A DNA stretch of 64,000 bases from positions 62,001-126,000 of the forward strand of contig NZ_BAOG01000022.1 in assembly GCF_000400365.1 (NCBI RefSeq). The letters run 5' to 3'. This DNA comes from Vibrio jasicida CAIM 1864 = LMG 25398. GTDB lineage: Bacteria > Pseudomonadota > Gammaproteobacteria > Enterobacterales > Vibrionaceae. Below are positions 8,878-18,582 of this stretch, in pieces. Made by a program: the position numbers and the translations under genes. Position 1 is the stretch's first letter. The number at the start of each line of letters is the position of its first letter. A model generated the notes under the pieces. The model saw only the letters and a list, made by a program, of their open reading frames with translations, was not told where the DNA came from and searched no databases.

Positions 8878-10071
8878 TTAGATGATGCCCATGTCCTTAC
8901 CAACTTGGATGAACGCATCGATTGCACGGTCTAATTGCTCACGAGAGTGCGCTGCAGACATTTGAGTACGAATACGCGCTTGACCTTTTGGTACAACAGG
9001 GAATGAGAAGCCGATTACGTAAATGCCTTTCTCCAGAGCGCGCTCTGCGAATTCTGCTGCTACTTTTGCGTCACCAAGCATGATTGGAATGATTGCGTGG
9101 TCAGCACCACCCATTGTGAAACCAGCGTCTTCCATACGAGTACGGAAGTGTGCTGCGTTTTCCCATAGACGGTCACGTAGGTCACCGCTCTCTTCTAGTA
9201 GGTCTAGAACGCGGATAGAAGCACTTACGATTGCTGGTGCAACAGAGTTAGAGAATAGGTATGGACGAGAACGCTGACGTAGCCAGTCAATCACTTCTGC
9301 TTTACCAGACGTGTAACCGCCTGAAGCACCGCCCATTGCTTTACCTAGCGTACCAGTGATGATGTCGATACGGTCAACCACGTTGTGGTGCTCGTGCGTA
9401 CCTGCACCTGTTTTACCCATGAAGCCAACAGCGTGAGAGTCATCAACCATAGTCAATGCGCCGTACTTCTCTGCTAAGTCACAGATAGCCGGTAGGTTTG
9501 CTACTACACCGTCCATTGAGAACACGCCGTCCGTTACGATAAGAATGTGGCGAGCACCTGCTTCTTTCGCAGCGATCAGTTGTTGCTCTAGCTCTTCCAT
9601 GTTGTTGTTTGAGTAACGGAAACGCATCGCTTTACATAGACGAACACCGTCGATGATTGACGCGTGGTTTAGTGCGTCAGAGATGATTGCGTCTTCTTTA
9701 CCTAGAATCGTTTCAAATAGGCCCGCGTTTGCGTCGAAACATGATGTGTAAAGAATCGTGTCTTCTTTACCTAGGAACTTAGAAAGCTTCTGCTCAAGCT
9801 CTTTGTGGATGTCTTGAGTACCACAGATGAAACGTACTGAAGCCATACCAAAACCGTGCTCGTCCATGCCTGCCTTACCCGCTTCGATAAGTGCTGGGTG
9901 GTTAGCAAGACCAAGGTAGTTGTTCGCACAAAAGTTTAGTACTTCTTCACCGGTAGAGATTTTAACAGCCGCTTGCTGTTGAGACGTGATGATACGCTCT
10001 GCTTTGTAAAGGCCTTCCGCCTTCACTTCTTCAATTTGCTGTTCAATCTGTTGGTAAAATGCAGAAGACAT
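8878..10071 (-). CDS. kbl: 2-amino-3-ketobutyrate CoA ligase (glycine C-acetyltransferase)
   Basis: A 397-residue PLP enzyme of the alpha-oxoamine synthase family (E. coli Kbl is 398). It cleaves 2-amino-3-ketobutyrate with CoA to glycine and acetyl-CoA, in the cytosol. Visible are [16 protein letters not shown] near the N-terminus, [21 protein letters not shown] (PLP ring region), [17 protein letters not shown], and the PLP lysine in [16 protein letters not shown] (about residue 243). ATG 10071 is chosen: AAGGA is seven bases upstream; a TTG two codons earlier is in frame. First gene of the threonine-to-glycine pair, with a CRP-like site 64 bases upstream. Confidence 0.97.
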   Translation of the reverse strand: MSSAFYQQIEQQIEEVKAEGLYKAERIITSQQQAAVKISTGEEVLNFCANNYLGLANHPALIEAGKAGMDEHGFGMASVRFICGTQDIHKELEQKLSKFLGKEDTILYTSCFDANAGLFETILGKEDAIISDALNHASIIDGVRLCKAMRFRYSNNNMEELEQQLIAAKEAGARHILIVTDGVFSMDGVVANLPAICDLAEKYGALTMVDDSHAVGFMGKTGAGTHEHHNVVDRIDIITGTLGKAMGGASGGYTSGKAEVIDWLRQRSRPYLFSNSVAPAIVSASIRVLDLLEESGDLRDRLWENAAHFRTRMEDAGFTMGGADHAIIPIMLGDAKVAAEFAERALEKGIYVIGFSFPVVPKGQARIRTQMSAAHSREQLDRAIDAFIQVGKDMGII

Positions 10072-10134
10072 TCGCAATTCCTTCCTGTTTATTTTGTCGA
10101 GTTTTCACTCGATTAGAATTAGGTTGAGCCTTTA

Positions 10135-10150
10135 TGTGACGGGGATCACA
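10135..10150. promoter_or_regulatory. CRP-like site upstream of kbl
   Basis: TGTGA-CGGGGA-TCACA is an exact match to the TGTGA-N6-TCACA half-site consensus of cAMP-CRP. It is centred about 71 bases before the kbl start codon, a position from which it could regulate a kbl promoter. Binding itself is inferred. Confidence 0.7.
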
Positions 10151-10216
10151 GGCACTTACTTATCAATTAAGTGTAGTGTAATTCAAGGAAGGAAAAACGA
10201 TTATCCCTCAAGGTGG

Positions 10217-10262
10217 AAAAGCATTAATGAATCTAAGGCACGAATCTGATTAATGCTTTTCT
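10217..10262 (-). terminator. Stem-loop after scrC (and facing kbl leader)
   Basis: AAAAGCATTAAT (10217-10228) pairs with ATTAATGCTTTT (10249-10260) around a 20-base loop, just after the scrC stop. On the minus strand the stem ends in TTTT. The stem is AU-rich, so strength is uncertain. Confidence 0.6.
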
Positions 10263-10283
10263 ATGAGGTTGTAATGAAAGGGG

Positions 10284-12611
10284 TTATAGCCAAGTCGGCT
10301 TAGCTAAAAGTGCTTCAAAGTCCTTAGCAGGTAATGGTCGGCTATAGTGGAAACCTTGTCCGAACTCACAGTTTAGGTTTTTCAGGTAATCCACATGACG
10401 CTGTTCTTCGATGCCTTCTGCGACGATCTTCAGATTCAGTGCTTTCGCCATTGCAATAATCACGTTCACAAGTTCACGGTCGGACTCATTCTCAAACATG
10501 TTCTGCAAGAAACTGCGATCGATCTTGAGGCGATCAAACGGGAACTTCTGCAAGTAACTTAATGCGGAATAACCGGTACCAAAATCATCAATGGTGAGCT
10601 TCGCGCCCAGAGTTCGTAAGTTATCTAGCATCTCCATCAGGTCGCTGCTGTGGTTAAACAACAAGCTCTCTGTCACCTCTACATCGAACAATTCTGGAGA
10701 CAACCCCGACTCTTCTATGTGCTGCTTGATCTGTTCGAAAAGTCGATCACAGTATCTAAACTGCACACTTGAGAAGTTTACCGACACAAACAGAGGTGTA
10801 ACGTCCTGCCATTTTGCCGCTTGTTGGCACGCTTGACGAATGGCAAACTCACCCAGTTGATGAATCAAACCATTCTTCTCAGCAATCGAGATAAACTCTT
10901 CTGGATTCACAAAACCAAACTTCTCGTCATTCCAACGCATCAGAGCTTCTGCTCCAACAATCGCCCCGCTGTCGAGATCAATGATTGGTTGATAATAAAG
11001 CTCTAACAAATCGTGAGAAATAGCATGACGTAAGCGACTTTCCAAGTCTAAGAAACGCTGCAAATCTTGGTTCATGTTGTGGTCATAGAAGCAGAATGCA
11101 TTACGGCCGTCTTGCTTCACACGGTACATCGCCATATCAGCACAAGCGAGTAGCTGCTCTGAATTATCGCCATCTTCTGGATAAACAGACATACCTACGC
11201 TAGCGGACAAGAAGAATTCATGATTTTGCCAAACAAACGGCTCGTTAAACACAGACAATACAGTTGCGGCAAAGCGCTTAGCACTGTCGGCATTGTCTAA
11301 GTCTGGAATCACCAATAGGAACTCATCGCCGCCAATTCGTGCCAACAAATCGGTTTTCCGCACCGCCTGATGAAGCCGCTCAGCACTCAGTTTGAGGATC
11401 TCATCACCAACAAAGTGTCCCATCGAATCATTGATTTGTTTGAAATGGTCAAGGTCGATGAACATCACCAATACACTAGAGCCTGTGCGTTCAGCGCGTG
11501 ACAGCTCTAAACCAAGGCGTTCAGAACCATAAACTCGATTTGGTAAACCGGTTAATGCATCGTGCTTGGCTTGGTAAGCCAACTCCATTTCTGACGATTT
11601 ACGACGCTCTATCTCACTGGTTAAACGTTGGTTTTGCTGAGATAAGAAGTCTTTGCGCTTCTTCTCTTCTTCCAGTTTGATCTTCAGCTCAACACGTGTG
11701 TTATTAAGGTTGAACGCATACAACAAGCCAAACACAATCAAAATTGCGAGGATACTTAACCCGGAAATAAATATTCGAGACGTGTAGATATCGCGTTCGC
11801 TAAGTGACTCAAACCAAGCTATCAATTTAAAGTGATGGTGCTCGATTGGCACTTCGAAATAGATCTTCTCTTTTAGCTCTTGAGCCAGTGCTTCAGGCTC
11901 AGTGATGTTTTCCTGTTCCAACTTACGGCTGATAGAATCCCATACTTCCATTTCCACATTATTGATCTTCAGCACCATGCGACTGTAACTGTCTTCATGC
12001 TCCTGATTAGTCAATTGGGAAATGACTACCTTCTCGTTGATATCCGCAATCAAATAGCCGACAGGTTTGCCTGAGAACATGACTTGCTTTATCACCTGGA
12101 TGAGTACTTTGCCATCTTCGCGCACCGCTCTGACTTCTTCACTGTGGTCGTGATCATTCAGTAAACGCGAAGTATCAACACGATGATCGGACTTTTGACC
12201 TGTTGTGATAATGGTCGAGCCATCAAGACCTATCAAAGTTAACTGCTTGTAGATCAATTGATTATTGACGATTTTGGTTTCAGATTTCTCTTGCAGTTTA
12301 CGTTTTAGATTGATCAAACTTGCGCCTAAACCATACTCCATCGACATGCCTGAAGCGAGGTTGGCAAAGAAGGTTTGTACCGTTTTATCGGTCGATAAAT
12401 GGTCTATATCTTCACTGGCAATCGTAAATAAATTATCAAGGGTACCTGCATAACTTTTCACCTTTAGATCGAGTTCTCGATGCTGTGATTCTTTTAGTTT
12501 ATGTTGACCTAAACTGGTGACCGTAATAATCATCGCCAAATAGAGCGACACCAATATCGCACTGACTGTGATGATCTTCTGACTTGATATTTTTTTTACA
12601 GACTTTCTCAT
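10284..12611 (-). CDS. scrC: ScrC-like membrane GGDEF-EAL protein (c-di-GMP switch)
   Basis: A 775-residue inner-membrane protein. A TM helix at about residues 14-34 and a second at about 277-297 enclose a periplasmic sensor domain; a charged coiled coil follows, then a GGDEF domain with the intact ARIGGDEFLLV and an EAL domain with GAEALMRW, ITESLLF-like VEVTESLLF, TIDDFGTGYSAL and FGQGFHYSRPLP. So both c-di-GMP synthesis and breakdown look possible. In V. parahaemolyticus ScrC is bifunctional: alone a diguanylate cyclase, and with ScrA/ScrB a phosphodiesterase that lowers c-di-GMP and turns on lateral flagella. The start ATG overlaps the scrB stop in an ATGA, so the two are translationally coupled. 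Third gene of the operon. Confidence 0.94.
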   Translation of the reverse strand: MRKSVKKISSQKIITVSAILVSLYLAMIITVTSLGQHKLKESQHRELDLKVKSYAGTLDNLFTIASEDIDHLSTDKTVQTFFANLASGMSMEYGLGASLINLKRKLQEKSETKIVNNQLIYKQLTLIGLDGSTIITTGQKSDHRVDTSRLLNDHDHSEEVRAVREDGKVLIQVIKQVMFSGKPVGYLIADINEKVVISQLTNQEHEDSYSRMVLKINNVEMEVWDSISRKLEQENITEPEALAQELKEKIYFEVPIEHHHFKLIAWFESLSERDIYTSRIFISGLSILAILIVFGLLYAFNLNNTRVELKIKLEEEKKRKDFLSQQNQRLTSEIERRKSSEMELAYQAKHDALTGLPNRVYGSERLGLELSRAERTGSSVLVMFIDLDHFKQINDSMGHFVGDEILKLSAERLHQAVRKTDLLARIGGDEFLLVIPDLDNADSAKRFAATVLSVFNEPFVWQNHEFFLSASVGMSVYPEDGDNSEQLLACADMAMYRVKQDGRNAFCFYDHNMNQDLQRFLDLESRLRHAISHDLLELYYQPIIDLDSGAIVGAEALMRWNDEKFGFVNPEEFISIAEKNGLIHQLGEFAIRQACQQAAKWQDVTPLFVSVNFSSVQFRYCDRLFEQIKQHIEESGLSPELFDVEVTESLLFNHSSDLMEMLDNLRTLGAKLTIDDFGTGYSALSYLQKFPFDRLKIDRSFLQNMFENESDRELVNVIIAMAKALNLKIVAEGIEEQRHVDYLKNLNCEFGQGFHYSRPLPAKDFEALLAKPTWL

Positions 12612-13540
12612 ATATCTTTCTTACTATCTTCTAAGAAGTAGTCATTATAAAAATAGTAAATAGATGGGTAGTATTTCTCGACTAAGGCTTGATACGTCCC
12701 ATCTTGCTTAATTGAATTTAAGTATTGGTTAAACGCGGTTTTTAATTCAGGAGAGTCCTTACGGAAGGCAACCGCCATTTTTTGGTTTTCTGATACTGGA
12801 CCAATGACTTTGATTTCCCCCGGCCACTTTTCGAGTGCAATCAATGTATCTGCAACATCAAGCAACGTACTTTCCGCATCGTTTTTCATTATGGCAGGCA
12901 CCATTTCGTTCAATCGGCGCTGACCATCTGGCAAAATCACTTTTGCGCCAGTGTCATAGAGGTTATACAAGTTCGGGTCGAGACAAGAATGCTCCATCGC
13001 TAAGACTTCACGACCTTTAATGAGTGACTTCACCATTGAAATATCGTCATCAATAGAACCTGTTGGCTTAATCGGAGTTAATGAAGAGTCAGTGCGTGCT
13101 ACTAGCCAGACTGCGGATGGGAAATAGTCCTCCGAGAAATCAACAATGTGTGCTCGCCAATCAAGAATCGTGACGCCGTTAGCGATCAAATCGCCTTCAA
13201 TCGCCATCTTTTCACCAACCATCAATTGCGCATCTTTGTATTCAACTTGCTGCCCAGTCAGTTTACCAACCACATTGTTCCATTGGGCTGGGACGTATTG
13301 GTAACGTACGCCAAGCGACTTAGCAAATCCCTTGATGATATCGACATCCAACCCCGTCAATGTTTGCATTTCACCTTGATCGATGTAGGAAACAAAGTTG
13401 GCATAAGGCACACCAATATGGCGTAACACGCCACTGTCCTTAATGTCTTGCAGATCGCCAGCAAAGGTCTGAATTGGTAGCACCGTGACCATCCCTATCG
13501 CAAGAGTGGTCATGGTTTGCTTAATTGTTTTCACTGACAT
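12608..13540 (-). CDS. scrB: ScrB-like periplasmic solute-binding protein
   Basis: A 310-residue protein of the extracellular solute-binding family 3 fold. Residues 1-27 are a signal peptide ending TFAG. The N-terminal lobe has GVLRHIGVPYANFVSY and GLDVDIIKGFAKSLGVRYQYV, the usual ligand-lobe pattern, and the C-terminal lobe has MAVAFRKDSPELKTAFNQYL. No ABC permease is next to it, so it is a signal receptor subunit rather than a transporter part. In V. parahaemolyticus ScrB is thought to bind the signal made by ScrA and to act on the ScrC periplasmic domain. ATG 13540 has AAGGA eight bases upstream; its stop overlaps the scrC start. Confidence 0.93.
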   Translation of the reverse strand: MSVKTIKQTMTTLAIGMVTVLPIQTFAGDLQDIKDSGVLRHIGVPYANFVSYIDQGEMQTLTGLDVDIIKGFAKSLGVRYQYVPAQWNNVVGKLTGQQVEYKDAQLMVGEKMAIEGDLIANGVTILDWRAHIVDFSEDYFPSAVWLVARTDSSLTPIKPTGSIDDDISMVKSLIKGREVLAMEHSCLDPNLYNLYDTGAKVILPDGQRRLNEMVPAIMKNDAESTLLDVADTLIALEKWPGEIKVIGPVSENQKMAVAFRKDSPELKTAFNQYLNSIKQDGTYQALVEKYYPSIYYFYNDYFLEDSKKDI

Positions 13541-13562
13541 GATGAATATCCTTCTCTTTCAC

Positions 13563-13586
13563 AAAGCGCCCAATTAAGGGCGCTTT
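13563..13586 (-). promoter_or_regulatory. GC-rich hairpin between scrA and scrB
   Basis: AAAGCGCCC pairs with GGGCGCTTT around AATTAA, 17 bases past the scrA stop and 23 bases before the scrB start. There is no T-run after it, so it is more likely an mRNA-stability or partial-termination element that sets the ScrA to ScrB/ScrC ratio than a full terminator. Confidence 0.6.
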
Positions 13587-13603
13587 GATACTTAACAACA
13601 GCG

Positions 13604-15010
13604 TTAGAACGAGTAGTACAGGTCTGCAATCGCTTCGATTAACCCTTCTACATCTCTCTCATCGTGGAACAAGTGAGTAGAGATACGCAGTGCATGCGTT
13701 TCAAACGAATCGTCTTTGTACAACTTGAAGCTTGTCGTACGAATGATGTAACCATAGTCCTCGCGAAGACGATCACGGAACAATGTTAGTCGTTCCTCAT
13801 CCGTCACATCATCAAACGGGTTAAAGGTCGTCAGACCGCTGGTTAGTCCTTCCACGTTTGGTGAGTACATCTTCGCATAAGGTAACGCTTCACTAAGCTG
13901 CGTTTTACATTGGTCACTCAATTCTAAAATGCGTGCTTCAATTCGGTCACGACCAATTTCATCCCACATTTTACAACTATCAGCAAGTGCTTGTTTTGAC
14001 GGATAGTTATCGTTACCAATGTATTGCATTTGTAGCTGTTTGCCTAGGTAATCAGCATGAGAAAGCGATGAGTTGATCAACCACAATGGATTTTCACGAT
14101 CGCTCCAGTACTCATTTAAACGGTTACCGTTATCACGTACATACAAGATACCTGTCGCGCCTGGACCACACTGCCACTTATGGCCAGATCCTGCATAGAA
14201 ATCACAATCCATATCGTGAAAATCTAGGTCGAACATACCAACAGTGTGCGCGCCGTCAACTAACGTTGGGATGCGGTGTTGCTTTGCTAAAGAACAGATA
14301 GCGTTAGCAGGGAGAGTCGTACCGGTTTTGTAGGTAATATGAGAGAACACAATAAGGCGCACATTGTGGTGGGTTTCAATCGCATCGCGGAAGGCTTGAA
14401 TGTAATCTTCTTCCGTGACGTTTTCTGTACCAGTGAAAACCGGAAGCTGAATTTCTACCACGTCCACACCAAAGCGATGTTTTGCCACGTTCATTGGTGA
14501 CGTTGCAGCAACGTGTTCATGGTGAGTCGTTAGAATGACATCACCTGGCTCAAAATGCAGGCCATTGATGATAGAACATAAGCCATCGGTGGTGTTGCGG
14601 CTTAGAATGATTTCATCTGGGTTAGCACCAAAGCCCGGCGCAACTTGCGTCACCATTTCAGAAACATGAGGCCAAGCACCAAACTTGTCTTTCATGTCCC
14701 ACGGGTACTTAGCAACGATTTTATTGTTGTCTTCGTACCCTTCTAAAACATGTTTTGGCATCGAACCTGTCGTGCCGATATTCATGTAAGTCGTTCGTTT
14801 ATCCAATACGAACTGCTTTTGTACTTTACGCCAGAAGCGTTTGTCGTTTTTTCTACCTAGTCCGTTGTTGCTCCAATCAATTTTCGGTTCTTTTGCTTGA
14901 ACTGTACCGGAAAATGCGGAAGCACTGACGCCAGCCACAACTGCACCAGTTGCACCTTTTAAGAAATTGCGGCGGCTGCGATTAGTCTGAATAGATTCCT
15001 TGTCGCTCAT
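13604..15010 (-). CDS. scrA: ScrA-like PLP-dependent aminotransferase class V protein
   Basis: A 468-residue class V aminotransferase/cysteine desulfurase-like protein. A twin-arginine signal stands at the N-terminus (SRRNFLKGATGAVVAG, about residues 12-27), so it is predicted to be exported folded. The PLP lysine is in YAGSGHKWQCGPGATG, and VDGAHTVGMFDLDF carries the PLP aspartate. In V. parahaemolyticus ScrA is needed for an extracellular signal that promotes swarming and represses capsule. ATG 15010 is chosen because AAGGA lies eight bases upstream; an upstream ATG at 15040 has none. First gene of scrABC. Confidence 0.94.
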   Translation of the reverse strand: MSDKESIQTNRSRRNFLKGATGAVVAGVSASAFSGTVQAKEPKIDWSNNGLGRKNDKRFWRKVQKQFVLDKRTTYMNIGTTGSMPKHVLEGYEDNNKIVAKYPWDMKDKFGAWPHVSEMVTQVAPGFGANPDEIILSRNTTDGLCSIINGLHFEPGDVILTTHHEHVAATSPMNVAKHRFGVDVVEIQLPVFTGTENVTEEDYIQAFRDAIETHHNVRLIVFSHITYKTGTTLPANAICSLAKQHRIPTLVDGAHTVGMFDLDFHDMDCDFYAGSGHKWQCGPGATGILYVRDNGNRLNEYWSDRENPLWLINSSLSHADYLGKQLQMQYIGNDNYPSKQALADSCKMWDEIGRDRIEARILELSDQCKTQLSEALPYAKMYSPNVEGLTSGLTTFNPFDDVTDEERLTLFRDRLREDYGYIIRTTSFKLYKDDSFETHALRISTHLFHDERDVEGLIEAIADLYYSF

Positions 15011-15501
15011 CTTTTCGATCCTTGTCGGAAGTTTAGCCATATTATTAATTATGAATCCGTAACTATCTGTTACTAAACCATTATTACCTCATCACCCGAT
15101 AGTTTAGATCTTTCAGCTGCCATTAAGTGACTTTAGTTCCACTTTTTCATTTCATATGATGATATAAGCAACAATTTAACCCCTTTACAATAAACAACTA
15201 TGAGCATAATGAAATATTCATTGAAACACTTATCACAAACATAAAAGATGGCGCATTTTATAATCTTTGAATCGCGCAAAAATAAACGTTGTAATATTTT
15301 CATCACAATTTGGGCGCCAAGGTTAATATTTAAATTGAATACGTTAAATCTGTAACAAATTCAGGTTCATTCATTACAATTATTAAAGTGCCATCCAAAT
15401 AACAAATCAATTGAATCATTGTCCGAGAAATAAATAAGGCCACTATGCACGCCAAAAGATAGCAGGATAAAGAAGGTCGATGAAAGTAAGGCGCTTTTAA
15501 G
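15011..15501. other. scrABC promoter region and HK 3' end
   Basis: About 490 AT-rich bases. The scrABC promoter must lie here. GGCGCTT (15490-15496) pairs with AAGCGCC (15504-15510) across the histidine-kinase stop codon, a weak terminator candidate for that operon. No credible gene is seen on either strand. Confidence 0.5.
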
Positions 15502-16896
15502 CTAAGCGCCCGAAGACGGAAGTGATACGGCTCGCAAGGTAAATCGCTGTTGGTACTGAGAAGGGGTAACACTGGTTTCTAGGTAACTATGGTGCAGCAT
15601 CAAAATAGACTGCACAATCTTCGTGCCGATGCCCAAAGAGCCACCTTCAGCATTCTTTTCGATATGGTTAATGAAGGTAAAATGAATTCGAGTCTTATCT
15701 TCACTCAAATGTGCTTGGCAATGCACTGCTGAACCAATTGGGCTGTGACGGAGTGCATTCTCCAATAAGTTAAGCACTAAACGCTCTAGCAACCCTTTAT
15801 CGCCGACAGTTTCAATCTTATCTTCCACTTCAACTTTGAGTTCTACCGTTTTTCGTGAAAACTGGCTTTGCATTGTCTCAGCACATTCGGCCATTAAAGC
15901 GCTAAGCTCGACAGGGCAATATTCATAATTCGGCATTGGCGCTTCTTTTCTTGCCGCATCAAGTAACGAATGCAATTGTGTAGAAAGCTTCTCACAATTT
16001 CGGAAAGCGACGTCAATCAAAGGATCGGATTCCGGATGTTGCAAGCGCCACGTTTCCAAATAACCAAGCACGCTCGATAACGGCGTTTTCAGATCATGGC
16101 TCAGTTGCAACAAGCTTTGACGACGATGAGACGATTGATACTCCAACTGTAAAAACTGCTGCTGAATGTGCTTCGCCATCATCTGATAGGAGTGCGCAAT
16201 CGGTACTAGCTCTGGCACTTGGCGAGTAAAATCAGGTTGTAGGCGGAAGTCATGCTCGGCTTGTTGTTCAAGTTGATTGGTTACGCGCTCAATGGGATTC
16301 AGTAAGCTGCGTTTTACCAGCACATACGCACCCAATGCAAAACCCAAAATCGACACCAACACTAATCCTGCCAGCGCGATGTAAGGGGTATCGACTTGAG
16401 CATTGGCAATGGCGTCATGTCGGGTACTGCCAATCACCACATAGAGATAACCGACCGTAGAGCCTAATTCCTCTATCGCCGCGACAGAAAAGACTTTGTG
16501 CTCACCACGATTGCGTGGGTCTTCACCCAAAATAGGAAAGGGTTGGTCATTTAAGAATTGCTTAATGGGATTGAGATCCACCGCTCCCATGATCTTCGCC
16601 CCTTCTGGTGCTGCATGAGTGGTGATGTTGCCTTGGCTATCGAGGAAGTAGATTTCAAAATCAGGGCCGATCAGCATGAGCGTATGAAAGATCGACTTGA
16701 GCGCTTTAGGGTTGTAATCCGTCCCGATCATCAGCGGATTGTCGTCACGCATGTGGCTAGCTAGCTCTTTATGCAGGCTTTGCTTAGTGCGTAACTCAAT
16801 GGTTTCTTTTTGCCAATTGTAAGTCAGTGCAATCACTACCGCCGCGAGACAGAACCACAAGCTAGTAAATACCACTAAGCGAGATTTGAAGCTCAT
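15502..16896 (-). CDS. Membrane sensor histidine kinase
   Basis: A 464-residue kinase. TM1 is at about residues 8-26 and TM2 at about 170-190 (ALAGLVLVSILGFALGAYV), bracketing a periplasmic sensor region of about 140 residues; HAMP follows (NPIERVTNQLEQQAEHDF). The HisKA box is LSHDLKTPLSSVLGYLETW (about residue 265), with the ATPase N-box NLLENALRHSP and G-box GSLGIGTKIVQ. Autophosphorylation and transfer to the regulator encoded just upstream (103 bases away, same strand) are expected. The ligand is unknown; the neighbouring spondin-domain genes are the best candidates for targets. ATG 16896 has GGAGGCGATAGG upstream. Confidence 0.92.
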   Translation of the reverse strand: MSFKSRLVVFTSLWFCLAAVVIALTYNWQKETIELRTKQSLHKELASHMRDDNPLMIGTDYNPKALKSIFHTLMLIGPDFEIYFLDSQGNITTHAAPEGAKIMGAVDLNPIKQFLNDQPFPILGEDPRNRGEHKVFSVAAIEELGSTVGYLYVVIGSTRHDAIANAQVDTPYIALAGLVLVSILGFALGAYVLVKRSLLNPIERVTNQLEQQAEHDFRLQPDFTRQVPELVPIAHSYQMMAKHIQQQFLQLEYQSSHRRQSLLQLSHDLKTPLSSVLGYLETWRLQHPESDPLIDVAFRNCEKLSTQLHSLLDAARKEAPMPNYEYCPVELSALMAECAETMQSQFSRKTVELKVEVEDKIETVGDKGLLERLVLNLLENALRHSPIGSAVHCQAHLSEDKTRIHFTFINHIEKNAEGGSLGIGTKIVQSILMLHHSYLETSVTPSQYQQRFTLRAVSLPSSGA

Positions 16897-16999
16897 CCTA
16901 TCGCCTCCTTAAACAGCGATGTTTTTGAAACACCCGTGATGATTGAAAAATGACGGTGAAAACAACTGCCGACTTACTGTCTTGGCTTACTTCCGTGCA

Positions 17000-17731
17000 T
17001 TAGTGTCTTGGCTGAAACTTATATCCAACACCCCACACGGTTTGAATGAAGTGATGATCAGAATCAGACAAAGACAACTTGCTGCGTAAACGGTTAATGG
17101 TGCTACACACCGTATGGTGATAACCAGAATGACTGGTGTTCCAAACGTGATCGAGCAATTCATCTTTACTGTAGACTCTGCCCGGACGAGTCGCGAGAAA
17201 CTGCAGCAAAGTAAACTCTGTCGCGGTAAGAGTGACATCTTTGTCGTTTAGGGATACTTGGTGCAACTCCGGAATAATTCTCAGCGGGCCAAAATCCATC
17301 GCATCGTCGAGGACTTCATCTGCCACCTTTGCTTCAGCGGTTTGGCTGACTCTACGCAGCACGTTTCGCACTCGTGCTTGGAATTCTAATACGCTAAATG
17401 GCTTAGTGATGTAGTCATCAACGCCCGCTTCTAAACCATCAACCTTGTCCATTTCACCGTCTCTGGCTGTCAACATGAGCACTGGACTCCAATCTTGTTG
17501 CTGACGCAAATAATGGCAGATGTCTAGGCCATCACCATCTGGTAAACCTCGGTCAAGGATCAATAAATCAAAGGGTTGTTGCTGATATTGCGCTTTAGCA
17601 TCGGCGACATTTGTGGCTCGCGACACTTGGTGTCCTTGAAACTTGAGATGCATCTGAACCAGTTCTGCCAAATCATCATCGTCTTCCACCAGCAAAATGT
17701 TCGCGACTAAATTGATTGCCTGTTGTTCCAT
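17000..17731 (-). CDS. OmpR/PhoB-family response regulator
   Basis: A 243-residue two-domain regulator. The receiver has the acidic pair in LLVEDDDDLAEL, the phospho-acceptor Asp in DLLILDRGLPDGDG (about residue 62) and the Lys in DDYITKPFSVLEF; the C-terminal winged helix has TATEFTLLQFLATRPGRVYS and YHHTVCSTINRLRSKL. ATG 17731 is chosen for its GGAAAGGA site; the frame runs 13 codons further. It is transcribed together with the histidine kinase and is separated from the spondin genes upstream by a strong terminator, so it has its own promoter between 17732 and 17800. Confidence 0.94.
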   Translation of the reverse strand: MEQQAINLVANILLVEDDDDLAELVQMHLKFQGHQVSRATNVADAKAQYQQQPFDLLILDRGLPDGDGLDICHYLRQQQDWSPVLMLTARDGEMDKVDGLEAGVDDYITKPFSVLEFQARVRNVLRRVSQTAEAKVADEVLDDAMDFGPLRIIPELHQVSLNDKDVTLTATEFTLLQFLATRPGRVYSKDELLDHVWNTSHSGYHHTVCSTINRLRSKLSLSDSDHHFIQTVWGVGYKFQPRH

Positions 17732-17796
17732 GGTCCTTTCCTTGCCTTCGAGTATCCTCACTTTGCACATGACCGGAACAAATTAGAAATTCTTTC

Positions 17797-17873
17797 AAAA
17801 AAGGTTCCGATGACGCCATGAGGGATAAAGCGCTCGGCTACAAGCGCTTTGGAAAGGAGACGTCATCGGAGCC
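17797..17873 (-). terminator. Two-tier hairpin terminator of the spondin operon
   Basis: The outer stem pairs GGTTCCGATGACG (17803-17815) with CGTCATCGGAGCC (17861-17873, one G-U). Inside it, AAAGCGCT (17827-17834) pairs with AGCGCTTT (17843-17850). On the minus strand the outer stem is followed by six T (17797-17802). It begins five bases past the stop of the lipoprotein gene. Confidence 0.85.
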
Positions 17874-17877
17874 TGTG

Positions 17878-18573
17878 TTACTCGACTCGAGTGATGGTGA
17901 CTTTCGCACCTGGGTTCAAGAAACGATGGTTCGCAGAGAGTGCTGAGTTTGCTAATCCATCATCTTGGCTAATAACACCCGCATGGAAGGCAACAACGTC
18001 ACTGCTGTCATTACGAGCGGCATTTAAACCCTCACCGCCACCTGCTGGGCCCGGAATGGTTGCGGCAAGCTCATCGTTTAGCTCTGTACCCGAATCCCAA
18101 ACGTTCATGCTCATTTCATAGCTTTCACCCACTGCGAGCGATTTGAGCGATAGCCCCGTTTCGCCAACAAAGGCATCGTTGGTATTCACGAACATAGACG
18201 CCACAGACAAGTAACCGTAACGACTAGGGTCAACCGTGATGGTGACTTCGTCCGATGCGCCAGGCAACACCAATCCATTACCTGAAATACCTTGATAGAC
18301 ACTGTCATTGCTGTTCATCAATTCAATCAGCTCGGCGTTACTACCGCCTTCGGCAAGATGCTCAAGTTCAACAGATGCCGCTTGGCCAATTTCAAACAGT
18401 TGGTAGTCACCATTGTGAGTGAGTACCGCAAGCGGAGACATAGGTTGATTCGCAGTCAAGTTCGCCACGTTGACGGTGTAACGGTACGATTTCACTACGT
18501 CATTATCATCATCGCTTGGACAACCGGCGAGCAAGCCGACTGAAGCTGCTACTAGTAAGATTCTGTATTTCAT
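17878..18573 (-). CDS. Spondin-domain lipoprotein
   Basis: A 231-residue exported protein with a lipoprotein signal: LLVAASVGLLAGC puts the lipidated Cys at about residue 18, followed by an acidic linker PSDDDNDVV. The rest matches a bacterial Spondin_N domain: YTVNVANLTANQPMSPLAVLTH, LFEIGQAASVELEHLAEGG, SVASMFVNTNDAFVG and WDSGTELNDELAATIPGP, ending with VTITRVE. Asp after the lipid Cys is absent (Pro), so outer-membrane sorting is expected. In eukaryotic spondins the domain mediates surface and matrix adhesion; the bacterial role is not known. It is the second gene of a pair with the paralog nine bases upstream. Confidence 0.85.
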   Translation of the reverse strand: MKYRILLVAASVGLLAGCPSDDDNDVVKSYRYTVNVANLTANQPMSPLAVLTHNGDYQLFEIGQAASVELEHLAEGGSNAELIELMNSNDSVYQGISGNGLVLPGASDEVTITVDPSRYGYLSVASMFVNTNDAFVGETGLSLKSLAVGESYEMSMNVWDSGTELNDELAATIPGPAGGGEGLNAARNDSSDVVAFHAGVISQDDGLANSALSANHRFLNPGAKVTITRVE

Positions 18574-18582
18574 ACATCCCCC

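Noticed and set aside
15330..15572. Open frame overlapping the end of the histidine kinase gene
   Set aside because: It overlaps the kinase gene in another frame and has no recognisable features.
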